A stretch of 53,413 bases of DNA from Nostoc punctiforme NIES-2108 (GTDB taxonomy: Bacteria; Cyanobacteriota; Cyanobacteriia; Cyanobacteriales; Nostocaceae). The translations under genes were made by a program, and so were the position numbers. The notes beneath the pieces are model-generated. The model ran no database searches, had not been told where the DNA came from, and saw only the letters and a program-made list of their open reading frames with translations. Of the stretch, positions 17,001 through 25,298 are shown piece after piece. Every line of letters starts with the position of its first letter. Position 1 is the stretch's first letter. The stretch lies in NCBI GenBank assembly GCA_003326195.1, contig LXQE01000166.1, positions 20,638 to 74,050 on the forward strand. Direction: 5' to 3'.

Positions 17001-19896
17001 TGCACCACAGGCTGCGGCTGTCTACAGCTTTTATGGAGCGTTAATGTGTGGAGTAATGAGGGATATTAATTCTGGATATCAATTTGGTAAACTTGCTATT
17101 AACTTGCAGCAAAAATCTAAGGTTATGAGATTAGAAGCCATAATATTTCACTTATCTTATGGCTGTATATTTCATTGGAAAGAGTTTCTTAGAAATAAAG
17201 AGGCGCAGGAACAATTACTGAAAGGTTATCAAACAGGTTTAGATACAGGAAATAATGAATATGCTAGTTATGCAATTATAAGCTTTTGTTTAATATTTTT
17301 TTTTGGAGGCTTTGATTTAAGAGAGGTTGAGGAAAGTTACATAGTTTATACTAAAAAAGTTGAAAAATTGAAGATAGAATACAGTATTTTTTACATAAAA
17401 ATATGCCATAAAATAATTATAAACTTGATTAATAAAAAAGAAAATAGTTTTCGGTTGTTTAAGGAATATTCTTGGGAACAAGAAGATGAATATTTAAAGA
17501 GTTGGATGCAAAGAAACAACGGATGGTTGCTCTTTATCGCTCAATTTTGTAAGACAATTTCATGCTATTTTTTTAAAGATTATGGACGGGCTTATGAAAG
17601 CGGAATAAATGCGAAAAAATACGTTACAAGTTGTTCGTACTATTTACCTGCACCACAACAGAATTTTTACTCTTCTCTTTCCTTTATCGCTCATTATCAC
17701 AATTGCGCTATAGACCAGCAAAAAGAAATATTAAAACAAGTAGAAAAAAATCAGCAGGATATGAAAATATGGGCTGGTCATTGCCCTGCGAACTTTCAAA
17801 ATAAATACGATTTAGTTGAAGCAGAAAAAGCACGAATCTTAGGACAAAGTTGGCAAGCTCAAGAACTTTATGAAAAAGCAATTAAAGGTGCTAAAAAATC
17901 TGAATTTATCCACGAAGAAGCTATAGCTTACGAACGTGCAGCAGAGTTTTATCTCTCTTTGGGTAGAGAAGAAATAGGGAAACTATACTTAAGAAATGCT
18001 TATCATTGTTATAGTCGCTGGGGTGCAAAAGCCAAAGTTGAAGCCCTAGAATCAGAGTACCCACAGTTTCTAATGAATATAAACAACCGAAAAGAAAACC
18101 AAAGTATTAATACAACTGAATCTACTGCTAATACAAATCCCCAAGCCCTTGATATTGTCACAGTTACCAAAGCATCTCAAGTATTAGCTAGCGAAATAAA
18201 ACTAGACCAACTGCTGGCTAAATTAATGAAAACTGTAATTGAAAATGGCGGTGCTCAAAAAGGCTTTCTGATACTGGAAAAAGATCATAAATGGGTAATC
18301 GAAGCTGAAGGGACAGTAGATTCTGATGACGTGACTCTACTACGATCGCTTCCCATTGATTCTGTAGATAGCGATCGCCATACACCTATCCTACCAGTTG
18401 CGATCGTTAACTATGTTGCCCGTACTCAAGAAAATGTAGTTCTTAATAACGCTACCGAAGAAGAACAGTTTATCCGCGATCCCTACATCGTCGCCACTCG
18501 ACCAAAATCGATTCTCTGTACTCCTTTGTTAAATCAAGGCAAACTAAGTGGTATTTTATATCTAGAAAACAATTTAACCACAGATGCATTTACCAGCGAT
18601 CGCATTGAAGTTTTAAGAATTCTTTCGGCTCAAGCTGCTATCTCCATTGAAAATGCCCGTCTTTACGGACAGTTAGAAGATTACAACCGAAATCTAGAGC
18701 TGAGAGTAGAAGAGCGCACTCAAGAACTCTCACAAACCCTAGAAATTCTCAAAGCCACCCAAGCCGAACTGCTTTTTGAAAACGAGTTACTCAAAAGTGG
18801 CGAACAACCCTCTACCTTTGACTATCAAGTGGGAGGAAGTTTGCCGATGGATGCTCCCACTTATGTTGTGCGTTCAGCAGACCGTTATCTCTACAAGGCG
18901 TTGATGCGCGGGGAATTTTGTTATATTCTCAATCCTCGGCAGATGGGCAAGTCAAGTCTGATGGTACGCATGATACACCATCTCCAGCATGAGGGATTTA
19001 GCTGCGGGGCGATCGATCTGACCCGTATTGGTAGCGAAAACGTTACGCCTGACCAATGGTACAAAGGCTTAACAGTAGAACTGTGGCGAAGTTTTGGTTT
19101 GTTAAGAAAGGTTAATTTAAAAACTTGGTGGCAAGAGCAAGGAGATATTTCTCCAGTTCAGAGGTTGAGTCAATTTATTGAAGAAGTTTTGCTAGTTGAA
19201 GTTGCTCAAGGAAATGATACTATATCTAAAAATTTGATAATTTTTATCGATGAAATTGATAGCTTCTTAAGTTTAAAATTCCCAGTTAATGACTTTTTTG
19301 CGCTAATTCGCTCTTGCTATAATCAGCGTAGTATTAATCCAGAGTATCGACGTTTAACCTTTGCTCTTTTTGGAGTAGCTACCCCTGGTGACTTAATTAC
19401 TGACCACCAAAGAACGCCTTTTAACATCGGTCAGACCATTCAATTGGAAGGGTTTAAAGAGCATGAAGCGCAACCTCTACTTCAAGGATTGACCGAGAAA
19501 GTGAGCAATCCTCAAACAGTTTTAAAAGAAGTGTTAGTTTGGACTAATGGCCAGCCCTTTTTGACTCAAAAGCTCTGTAAAGTCATCCGCAATTCTTCAT
19601 CTCCTATTCCTACCAACAGAGAAGCCGAATGGATTGAAAGTTTAGTGCGAACTCAGGTAATAGAGAATTGGGAATCACAGGATGAACCAGAGCATTTAAG
19701 AACCATTCGCGATCGCCTTCTCAAAAGTAAACAATCCGTTCGGCTACTAGAACTCTACCGTCAAATTTTACATCAAGGAGAGATTATTGCAGTTGATAGT
19801 TCAGAGGAAAGAGAATTACTTTTGTCAGGGCTAGTAGTCAAGCAACAGGGAAATTTGAGAGTTCAGAACCGTATTTATGAATCTATTTTTGTTTGA
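14092..19896 (+). CDS. Giant Ser/Thr kinase-AAA-TPR-GAF-AAA signalling protein
   Basis: The 1934 residues form a cyanobacterial signalling multidomain protein. Residues 10-280 are a protein kinase with VILKIL, catalytic HKDINPSN, DFG and APEQ motifs; the Gly loop is degenerate (YESANSLVY), as is common in this group. An AAA_16 ATPase follows with GYSGIGKS (near 341) and VIFLDDLQWAD (near 466), then about 800 residues of helical TPR-like repeats. A GAF domain lies at about 1355-1515 and a coiled coil with RVEERTQELSQTLE follows. Relatives normally end in a histidine kinase. Here the end is an AAA-like ATPase (AAA_35) with NPRQMGKSSLM (near 1615) and IIFIDEIDSF (near 1716). Input signal and targets are unknown. 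Confidence 0.85.
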   Translation: MNRQPEKIQTDYQIIKKIYESANSLVYRAILKPDNQLVILKILKENYPTPSELTRYKQEYEVTRSLNTHGVIKAYDLQRYENSLVIFLEEFGGESLKLLMCNRQFTLKEFLSIAIKTTESLGAIHAANIIHKDINPSNIVYNPKTKQLKIIDFGISTRLLRENQTVSNIERLEGTLAYIAPEQTGRMNRGIDYRSDFYSLGITFYELLTNKLPFATTDSIKLVHCHIAQQPVPPHELIETLNSTSQPIPKAVSDIVMKLLAKTPEERYQSAWGIKADLETCRDQLQSLGQIDEFCLATQDICDRFVIPEKLYGREKEITQLLTTFERVSQGSSEIMLVYGYSGIGKSVLVNEVHKPILRQRGYFISGKFDQLQRDIPYAAISLAFQDLIRQLLTESEAALQTWKRELLAALNPNAQVIIDVIPELEQIIDKQQPVEQLGATEAQNRFNLFFQRFTTVFAQKEHPLVIFLDDLQWADLASLKLIELLITDADSQYLLIIGAYRDNEVDATHPLVQTLEQIRKEGISVKKISLQPLGIKYINQLIADTLSCSIEKSKIIAELVTNKTQGNPFFLTQLLQFMYKEKFFHLDSNKKIWDWNIEKIKKVKITDNVVELTIAKINKLDEKTQTILKLAACIGNQFNLEVLSIINNQSQIITARELQPALESGLILPLSNDYKIALLWDQEEISRDTSEISDAFIPKIPEDIPYKFLHDRVQQAAYALIPETEKKAVHLQVGRLLLKNTKDDELEENIFDIVKQLNEGSELITEQSETDKLVRLNLRAGKKAKASTAYQPALKYLETGLGFLASNSWNKHYKLTLELHVETLEGLYLNTKYAQVEELAVKVLQETQNNLDRVKVYEALLLVYYAIFEPQKAIDTALEYLAELGVCISQKDNGSKLENRILQEQKYLKLLSKGKKIEELVNLPTMVAQDKLVALQILQHIFGATTTTKFALHIEIIFVQLHLLIKYGNAPQAAAVYSFYGALMCGVMRDINSGYQFGKLAINLQQKSKVMRLEAIIFHLSYGCIFHWKEFLRNKEAQEQLLKGYQTGLDTGNNEYASYAIISFCLIFFFGGFDLREVEESYIVYTKKVEKLKIEYSIFYIKICHKIIINLINKKENSFRLFKEYSWEQEDEYLKSWMQRNNGWLLFIAQFCKTISCYFFKDYGRAYESGINAKKYVTSCSYYLPAPQQNFYSSLSFIAHYHNCAIDQQKEILKQVEKNQQDMKIWAGHCPANFQNKYDLVEAEKARILGQSWQAQELYEKAIKGAKKSEFIHEEAIAYERAAEFYLSLGREEIGKLYLRNAYHCYSRWGAKAKVEALESEYPQFLMNINNRKENQSINTTESTANTNPQALDIVTVTKASQVLASEIKLDQLLAKLMKTVIENGGAQKGFLILEKDHKWVIEAEGTVDSDDVTLLRSLPIDSVDSDRHTPILPVAIVNYVARTQENVVLNNATEEEQFIRDPYIVATRPKSILCTPLLNQGKLSGILYLENNLTTDAFTSDRIEVLRILSAQAAISIENARLYGQLEDYNRNLELRVEERTQELSQTLEILKATQAELLFENELLKSGEQPSTFDYQVGGSLPMDAPTYVVRSADRYLYKALMRGEFCYILNPRQMGKSSLMVRMIHHLQHEGFSCGAIDLTRIGSENVTPDQWYKGLTVELWRSFGLLRKVNLKTWWQEQGDISPVQRLSQFIEEVLLVEVAQGNDTISKNLIIFIDEIDSFLSLKFPVNDFFALIRSCYNQRSINPEYRRLTFALFGVATPGDLITDHQRTPFNIGQTIQLEGFKEHEAQPLLQGLTEKVSNPQTVLKEVLVWTNGQPFLTQKLCKVIRNSSSPIPTNREAEWIESLVRTQVIENWESQDEPEHLRTIRDRLLKSKQSVRLLELYRQILHQGEIIAVDSSEERELLLSGLVVKQQGNLRVQNRIYESIFV

Positions 19897-20057
19897 TTTA
19901 CGAAAACTTTTGTTTAATCTGGAAAGTGAAAGAAGAGGTCTATCCTTCTGGATAATTTAATTTGTCTAAGCAATACTGTTGTACTAATAAATGGCAGATA
20001 TTGTGTTACTTGCGTAACTCATGTTATCTTTATCAGTAGCATTTGTCTGTAATCTCT

Positions 20058-21440
20058 ATGAACCTTGATAGTCTCTTTGAGATTGTTGACCGCCTGCTAA
20101 TTGAGAGCCACAATCGCCCCCTTAATTCCACAGAAAATCTGGTTTTGCGTGGGATTTGGCAGTATAAAACTTATAACCAAATAGCTATAGAGGCAGGTTA
20201 TAGTCCTGGCTACTTTACCAATGTTGTTGCCCCAGAGTTGTTTGGGCGACTCTCTGAGGTCATTGGCCAGCGCGTCACCAAGAAAAACTGTCAGGTGCTG
20301 CTGGAGTCTTATGCCATCGTTGAAGCAGCTCCAAATACAAAACTTTTGAAACAAGACCTGACGCAATTTCCCCCCACAGTTAATCAGGATACGTCACCTT
20401 GTTACCCCAGTGGCTCAGTTCCTCTGGCCTCTCCCTTTTACCTCAAACGTTCTTACCTTGAGGAGCAAATTTATCAAGAAATTAAGAAACCAGGAGCGTT
20501 AATCAGGATCAAAGCTCCCAGAGAAATGGGCAAAACTTCACTGCTGCTGAGGATTCTTGACTATGCGAAGTACCAGGGTTACTGCACTATCAGCTTGAAT
20601 CTAGAACAAGTCGAGCAGACAATTCTGAGCGACTTGAATCAACTTTTGCGCTGGTTGTGTGCCAATATCGCCCGCCAGCTTCAGCTTCAACCAATGTTAG
20701 ACAAGTATTGGGATGAAGATTTGGGAAGTAAAGTTAGCTGCACCGTCTACTTTCAAGAATATCTACTAGAGTCAATTAATACTCCCCTGATCTTGGCGTT
20801 GGATGAAGTGAACCATATTTTCGAGCATCCCCAAGTAGCGAAGGATTTTCTACCTCTGTTGCGTTCTTGGTACGAAGAAGCGAAAAGACTGCCCATTTGG
20901 CAAAAGCTTCGTCTACTCGTGGTTCACTCAACAGATATTTATGTTCCTCTTGAACTTAATCAGTCTCCTTTCAATGTAGGATTACCGATTCAGTTAGACA
21001 ACTTTAGCCAAAAAGAGGTACAGCAGTTAGCCCAACGCTATGGACTCAATTGGACAGATGGAAAAGGAGCTAGACAATTAATGACAATGGTCGGGGGACA
21101 TCCGGCACTAGTAAATTTAGCTCTCTATCATCTGAGTCGAAACGAGGTAACTCTGTCGCAACTACTAGAAACTGCTCCCACTGCTAGCAAAATTTATTCA
21201 AATCACTTGCAGCGTCACTGGGCAACCTTGCAAAAACAGCCTGAGTTAGCACAAGCTTTTGATAACGTTCTGAATGCCAATGAAGCTATTCTCTTAGATC
21301 CCATCCTTACTCACAAGTTAAGCAGTATGGGGTTGATTAAACTTTCTGGATCTGAAGCGATCGCAAGTTGTGAATTGTATCGGCGATTTTTTACAAAAAA
21401 AGAGCAGCATTTGGCGTTGCAAAATCAAAATATGAATTAG
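20058..21440 (+). CDS. vMAP-type N-terminal and AAA-like ATPase protein
   Basis: The preferred start is the ATG at 20058 (MNLDSLFEIVDRLLIES), giving 460 residues; a TTG 15 bases upstream is also in frame. The N-terminal 90 residues (LRGIWQYKTYNQIAIEAGYS) are the helix-turn-helix-like domain found in vWA-MoxR-associated cyanobacterial proteins. The rest is an AAA-like ATPase (AAA_35) with APREMGKTSLLL (near 152) and LILALDEVNHIF as the Walker B region. The same kind of ATPase ends the preceding giant kinase 160 bases upstream, which suggests a functional pair, perhaps in conflict or stress signalling. It is a standalone switch ATPase without a visible effector domain. Confidence 0.75.
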   Translation: MNLDSLFEIVDRLLIESHNRPLNSTENLVLRGIWQYKTYNQIAIEAGYSPGYFTNVVAPELFGRLSEVIGQRVTKKNCQVLLESYAIVEAAPNTKLLKQDLTQFPPTVNQDTSPCYPSGSVPLASPFYLKRSYLEEQIYQEIKKPGALIRIKAPREMGKTSLLLRILDYAKYQGYCTISLNLEQVEQTILSDLNQLLRWLCANIARQLQLQPMLDKYWDEDLGSKVSCTVYFQEYLLESINTPLILALDEVNHIFEHPQVAKDFLPLLRSWYEEAKRLPIWQKLRLLVVHSTDIYVPLELNQSPFNVGLPIQLDNFSQKEVQQLAQRYGLNWTDGKGARQLMTMVGGHPALVNLALYHLSRNEVTLSQLLETAPTASKIYSNHLQRHWATLQKQPELAQAFDNVLNANEAILLDPILTHKLSSMGLIKLSGSEAIASCELYRRFFTKKEQHLALQNQNMN

Positions 21441-21642
21441 TGCGATTGCTATGGAATGTCCAAGATGTGCATTAATCCGCATTCGCAAAAATAGTAAACA
21501 AAATAACTACTTTGTATTGTTGGACACAATAGTGATAAATCCTTGAGATGTACCACAGTTAATTTTCATGCTTGGGAATAATACTTAGTTTACCTGACTT
21601 TCAGGCTTAATTGAAGTATTGATTTATGAGTAACAGTATTGA

Positions 21643-21774
21643 GAGCGCCTACTTAATAATCTGAAGAAAAAAGCTCAAGCCTTTGGTTTAAAACTCACTC
21701 CTATTTCTGACCCTACGCAATTGTTGAGAGTACAGGTGCTTAGTACAGCTTTGCGTAAAATCATGGCGAATTGA
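21643..21774 (+). pseudogene. Remnant frame ERLLNNLKKKAQAFGL, in repeat B
   Basis: This frame has no start codon and encodes a short basic segment (ERLLNNLKKKAQAFGLKLTP) that looks like the end of a larger, perhaps transposase-like, protein. The same segment is at 24925-25041 in repeat C, with several synonymous changes. An unrelated stop follows. Confidence 0.35.
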
Positions 21775-21933
21775 GGGTTGAAATTTAAACACATAGGCGC
21801 TTCGCCTTCCCGCAGGGTAGGGGCGTAGAGGTAAGCGCAGAGGCACGCAGAGATTTCGCTATGAATTTTCGCTATGAATTAATGAGATGTTGTACTTAGT
21901 TACAAGTTATTTTAGTAACATTCCTATTTAGGG

Positions 21934-22041
21934 ATGTTATTTTTCATGAGTTTTACTATGAGTTATGGAATGAGTTTTATGAGTTTCAGAGTCTATAAGA
22001 CAACTAATATTAAAAGTAATTCACTGCAATGTTATATCTAA
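21934..22041 (+). other. Met-Ser-Phe peptide frame, copy B (35 codons)
   Basis: The frame starts MLFFMSFTMSYGMSFMSF and ends SLQCYI, followed by TAA. Copy C (25060) encodes the same 35 residues with one synonymous difference, and copy A after the YcaO gene shares the first 18 residues. TTAGGG before the ATG is a weak ribosome-binding candidate. Either a real small peptide or a tandem ATGAGTTTT repeat. Confidence 0.35.
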
Positions 22042-22094
22042 TACGAATTTGGCTTACTTGCTCAAATAACTTATTACTTACTCCACCAAAGGAT

Positions 22095-22454
22095 ATGGGA
22101 ATTGAAGAACTGCGACCACCGGAACTTGAGGATAAGATTGTTTGGGCGAACAACTTTCAAATAGGGCTAGTCTCTGACAAACTAGGTACCAAATAAAGGC
22201 AGATTGCGCTCAATTATCTTTCATGGATCATCGAGAAAAAACAAATCCAAGCAGTATTATCACCGGAACGTTACCATATTGATGTCATGGGGAAAAAGGC
22301 TAATAAGTTCACTTTGCAATTATGTCAAAAAAATAATATTTTATCCGCTATTGCGAATTGCGTTAGCGAAGCGGTAGCAAGGAACGAGCGTCACTGCAAA
22401 ATGCGAATTGTTTGGTCAAGCGTCAACATTCCAAAGTCTAAAACCTATGGCTAG
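22095..22454 (+). pseudogene. Degraded unknown gene fragment with internal stop
   Basis: A frame from ATG at 22095 reads MGIEELRPPELEDKIVWANN to a TAA at 22194, then continues in the same frame (RQIALNYLSWIIEKKQIQAV ... LSPERYHIDVMGKK) to a TAG at 22452. Both parts look like protein sequence, so one gene seems to have been cut by a stop. Near the end it takes in dispersed repeat DNA (TGCGTTAGCGAAGCGG at about 22352). The family was not recognised. Confidence 0.4.
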
Positions 22455-22611
22455 GGACTTAAACCCCACCCAAGGGTTAAAGAAATGGCTTTTTGATTTC
22501 CACTCTACCCGATTTTTTGTCTAAATTAAAGGCTTATTTATTCACCGAAGCTTTTGAAGTCTTTGTCTTGGTTTTTAGCTTTTTTAAATAATTAGAACAG
22601 GAGAAGCTTAA

Positions 22612-22992
22612 ATGTTTAATTCACTTGGTACATTTGAAGAATATTTCCACTTATCTGAAAAAGCAATTGATTATTTAAAAGAATGGAATACTGAAGCGGA
22701 AATTGCTTCTAGTATTTCTCAAACAGCCCAAAAAGTTGTTGAAATATTAGTGAATGTGCCTGGGATGACTATGGCTCATAGTAGAGATTTTCAAAGAGCA
22801 ACACCTTTTTTTACACTGAAAGATAAAACGGTAGTTAAAATTTTTATAAATCCAGCACAGGTAAAACACATATTCTTAGCAGATGACAATAACAAGATGA
22901 TATTTGGAGGCTATGTAGGTTGGATTCATACAAAAGAAATGAATAAAGCTATAGATAAAATAAGGAAAGAATTTACTAAAGAGGCTATATAG
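22612..22992 (+). CDS. Unknown small protein
   Basis: AACAGGAG stands seven bases before the ATG. The 126-residue product (MFNSLGTFEEYFHLSEKAID at the start) is soluble and mixed alpha/beta, with no signal peptide or metal motif. No domain was recognised. It is the first gene inside the cassette bounded by the two large direct repeats. Its A+T-rich codon use is like the surroundings. Confidence 0.55.
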   Translation: MFNSLGTFEEYFHLSEKAIDYLKEWNTEAEIASSISQTAQKVVEILVNVPGMTMAHSRDFQRATPFFTLKDKTVVKIFINPAQVKHIFLADDNNKMIFGGYVGWIHTKEMNKAIDKIRKEFTKEAI

Positions 22993-23206
22993 AATTTAGA
23001 AATTTTATTACTTAAAGGTTTAACAAAAGTAGTAAAAAGTCAGAAATTAGTCAGTAAATCTCAGGCTTTAACTCAGTTATTAGTAGAGTTAGATAAATAT
23101 ACCAGTCTTACGCTGGCAAGCTTTGACCTTCTTCGCTCATGTGCGTCTAGGAAATATTTAACTTATAAAAAAGTGGCTTTTCTTGAAAAATTAAGGAAGA
23201 TTGGTC

Positions 23207-23773
23207 ATGGCAACAATCGATACAGCATCCTTAGAAAATAGCCTGGGATTTCTAGCTTTAGGAGCTTATATTCTCACCTTAATGCCCACGAATCTCAGAA
23301 TAATTTTTCCTCAAACTAAACAAGCGAACCTTCCCAAATGGCTGTTAAAATATCGACGACTTATCGGTATTCTGGCTTTCTGCTTGGCTTTGCTTCACGC
23401 TTTCCTCTTAGTGAAAAAGAGAGACCTTGATTTTTTAGATCCCAATACCTATTGGATTTATATCCAAGGTATATCTACCTTCATAATTTTTACCCTATTG
23501 GCAATTACTTCTAATGAGTGGAGTGTCAAAAGACTGAAAAAAAATTGGAAGCGATTACATACCCTGACTTACTTAGCTATGTTCCTGCTCACTTGGCACG
23601 TTTGGGACAAAATGTCAGAGCATTGGAGCTATTTAACCCCGATTGCGCTAGTAGGGATTGTTACGACAACCCTTTTATTTCTGATGCGACGCTGGATTGA
23701 GCATCGGAATAAACAACAAAAAGCGAAAGGAAAAGCGTTCTCATCTCAAATTCCGGAAAAAATTACTCTCTAG
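23207..23773 (+). CDS. Ferric-reductase-like transmembrane protein
   Basis: The ATG at 23207 lies nine bases after AAGGA; an in-frame TTG at 23201 is too close to it. The 188 residues contain about five hydrophobic helices. The segments RRLIGILAFCLALLHAFLLV and KRLHTLTYLAMFLLTWHVW hold His residues spaced as haem ligands in the ferric reductase-like (FRD/MsrQ) membrane domain. There are no FAD or NAD domains, so it would be a haem b membrane module that needs an outside electron donor. It could serve iron reduction or methionine-sulfoxide repair, but no partner is next to it. Confidence 0.75.
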   Translation: MATIDTASLENSLGFLALGAYILTLMPTNLRIIFPQTKQANLPKWLLKYRRLIGILAFCLALLHAFLLVKKRDLDFLDPNTYWIYIQGISTFIIFTLLAITSNEWSVKRLKKNWKRLHTLTYLAMFLLTWHVWDKMSEHWSYLTPIALVGIVTTTLLFLMRRWIEHRNKQQKAKGKAFSSQIPEKITL

Positions 23774-23850
23774 TACCGCTAGTCTCCGACACCGTTACGC
23801 AGTGGGTGCAAGTCAGATTATTCTCCCACTCGCACAAGGAATGTCCTGTT

Positions 23851-24876
23851 ATGAGATCGAAACAAATTACTTGGAAATCTTCAGCAGCATTGGCAATCAG
23901 CACCCTAATGGTCTTGATTCGTAGTAGCAGTTGTGCTAGCCTATTCTTCCACTTCCGAAACGCTAGTGTTGCTACTATCTCTGTTGCAACTATTAAACCC
24001 TTACGTTCTGTCCAAGGAAATTCAACTTGGGTTTACGCGATCGCAATCAGCCCTGATGGACGCTTCCTCGCTAGTGGCAGTTACGATAAAAAAATTAGAA
24101 TTTGGGATCTGCCTAGTAACACCTTACTCTATACTTTAGAAGGACACGGCGATGCAGTGGTAAGCCTTGCCATCAGTCCAGATAGCAAGCTGCTCGCTAG
24201 TGGCAGTTGGGATAACCGTATTAAACTCTGGAATTTAGAGACGGGGCAACTACTTCGTACCCTAGATGGTCATACAGATGATGTAGAAGCCGTTGCCATC
24301 AGCCCCAACGGAAAGTGGTTAGCCAGTGGTAGTGCTGACACAACCATCCGCATCTGGAACGTGCAGACTGGCGTACAAGTTCATCAGTTATCGGATGGAA
24401 AGTGGGTAAGAACCGTTGCTTTTAGTCTGGATGGGCAGACCTTAGCTAGTGGCAATGAGGGTGGTACACTCAAAATTTGGCGGCTGATAGATGGTGCTGT
24501 TCTAAAAACCCTGAATGCTCATTCACAAGCTGTGCGCTCAGTGACTTTTAGCCCTGATGGACGGACTTTAGCGAGTGGCAGTGCTGATAGGACAGTGAAA
24601 CTCTGGCAAATGCCCACTGGTAAATTGTTGCACTCCCTAATTGGACATGATGGAGTTGTGTGGTCAGTGGCTTTCAGTCCCGATGGCAAGAGATTAGCTA
24701 GTGGTAGCAATGATAGCACTATCAAGTTATGGGGGTTGCCTGAAGGCAAACTCTTGGAGAATTTGATCGGGCATGAGCGAGGCGTGCGGTCAGTAGTTTT
24801 CAGACCGCATGGAAACATGATAGCCAGCAGCAGTGCCGACAAAAGCATCAAACTCTGGTCTGTTCCTAAAGAGTGA
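23851..24876 (+). CDS. Exported seven-bladed WD40 propeller
   Basis: The ATG at 23851 with CAAGGA upstream is preferred over the earlier in-frame GTG at 23806. The N-terminus (MRSKQITWKSSAALAISTLMV) looks like a signal peptide or membrane anchor. Seven WD repeats follow, each with a core such as AISPDGRFLASGSYDKKIRIW, enough for one closed beta-propeller of 341 residues in total. Such propellers are protein-binding platforms. Cyanobacterial WD40 proteins usually carry kinase, caspase or NB-ARC partners, but none is fused here. The repeats resemble each other closely at DNA level, which suggests recent internal duplication. Confidence 0.85.
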   Translation: MRSKQITWKSSAALAISTLMVLIRSSSCASLFFHFRNASVATISVATIKPLRSVQGNSTWVYAIAISPDGRFLASGSYDKKIRIWDLPSNTLLYTLEGHGDAVVSLAISPDSKLLASGSWDNRIKLWNLETGQLLRTLDGHTDDVEAVAISPNGKWLASGSADTTIRIWNVQTGVQVHQLSDGKWVRTVAFSLDGQTLASGNEGGTLKIWRLIDGAVLKTLNAHSQAVRSVTFSPDGRTLASGSADRTVKLWQMPTGKLLHSLIGHDGVVWSVAFSPDGKRLASGSNDSTIKLWGLPEGKLLENLIGHERGVRSVVFRPHGNMIASSSADKSIKLWSVPKE

Positions 24877-24904
24877 CAAGAAGCTTTCAGAAAGTAAACA
24901 AATC

Positions 24905-25203
24905 TTTATGAGTAACAGTATTGAGAGCGCCTACTTAATAACCTGAAGAAAAAAGCTCAAGCTTTTGGTTTAGAACTCACTCTTATTTCTGACCCTATGC
25001 AATTGTTGAGAGTCAAGGTACTTAGTTACAAGTTATTTTAGTACCATTCATATTTAAAGATGTTATTTTTCATGAGTTTTACTATGAGTTATGGAATGAG
25101 TTTTATGAGTTTCAGAGTCTATAAGACAACTAATATTAAAAGTAATTCCCTGCAATGTTATATCTAATACGAATTTGGCTTACTTGCTCAAATAGCTTAT
25201 TAC
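24905..25203. repeat. Large direct repeat, copy C
   Basis: It is the partner of repeat B (21623-22073) without the 155-base insert. It ends about 95 bases before the sheath gene, so the leader of the injection-system operon lies immediately after repeat DNA. It includes the remnant frame NNLKKKAQAFGL (24925-25041) and the Met-Ser-Phe peptide frame. Confidence 0.8.
25060..25167 (+). other. Met-Ser-Phe peptide frame, copy C (35 codons)
   Basis: It encodes the same 35 residues as copy B (MLFFMSFTMSYGMSFMSF at the start, QCYI at the end); the only coding difference is TCA to TCC, which is silent. It lies 130 bases before the sheath gene. TTAAAG upstream is only a weak ribosome-binding candidate. 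Confidence 0.35.
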
Positions 25204-25298
25204 TGATATTAAAATTTACAATCTATCTTAATTTTTTTATTTAAAAGTTGACTATTTTGTCAATTTGTAGGTTTTAATTCTTAATCAGAGAACGAACA

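Larger units (their letters stand above)
21623..22073. repeat. Large direct repeat, copy B
   Basis: It shares its sequence with copy C at 24905-25203. Both start TTTATGAGTAACAGTATTGA, carry a remnant frame with NNLKKKAQAFGL, then the Met-Ser-Phe peptide frame, and end GCTTACTTGCTCAAATA. Copy B has about 155 extra bases (about 21744-21898) made of dispersed repeat DNA. In the last 185 bases only a handful of differences are seen, so the duplication is recent. The two copies enclose the genes between 22.1 and 24.9 kb. Confidence 0.8.
21441..22611. other. Repeat-rich region with gene remnants
   Basis: This 1.17-kb region holds copy B of a large direct repeat (21623-22073), a block of dispersed cyanobacterial repeat DNA at about 21744-21898, and a degraded reading frame at 22095-22454. 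No intact gene of normal size was found. Confidence 0.5.

Noticed and set aside
22993..23206. Protein-like frame between the small unknown gene and the ferric-reductase-like gene (SQALTQLLVELDKYTSLTLA)
   Set aside because: It has no start codon, no recognised family and overlaps the start of the next gene; kept only as a possible remnant.
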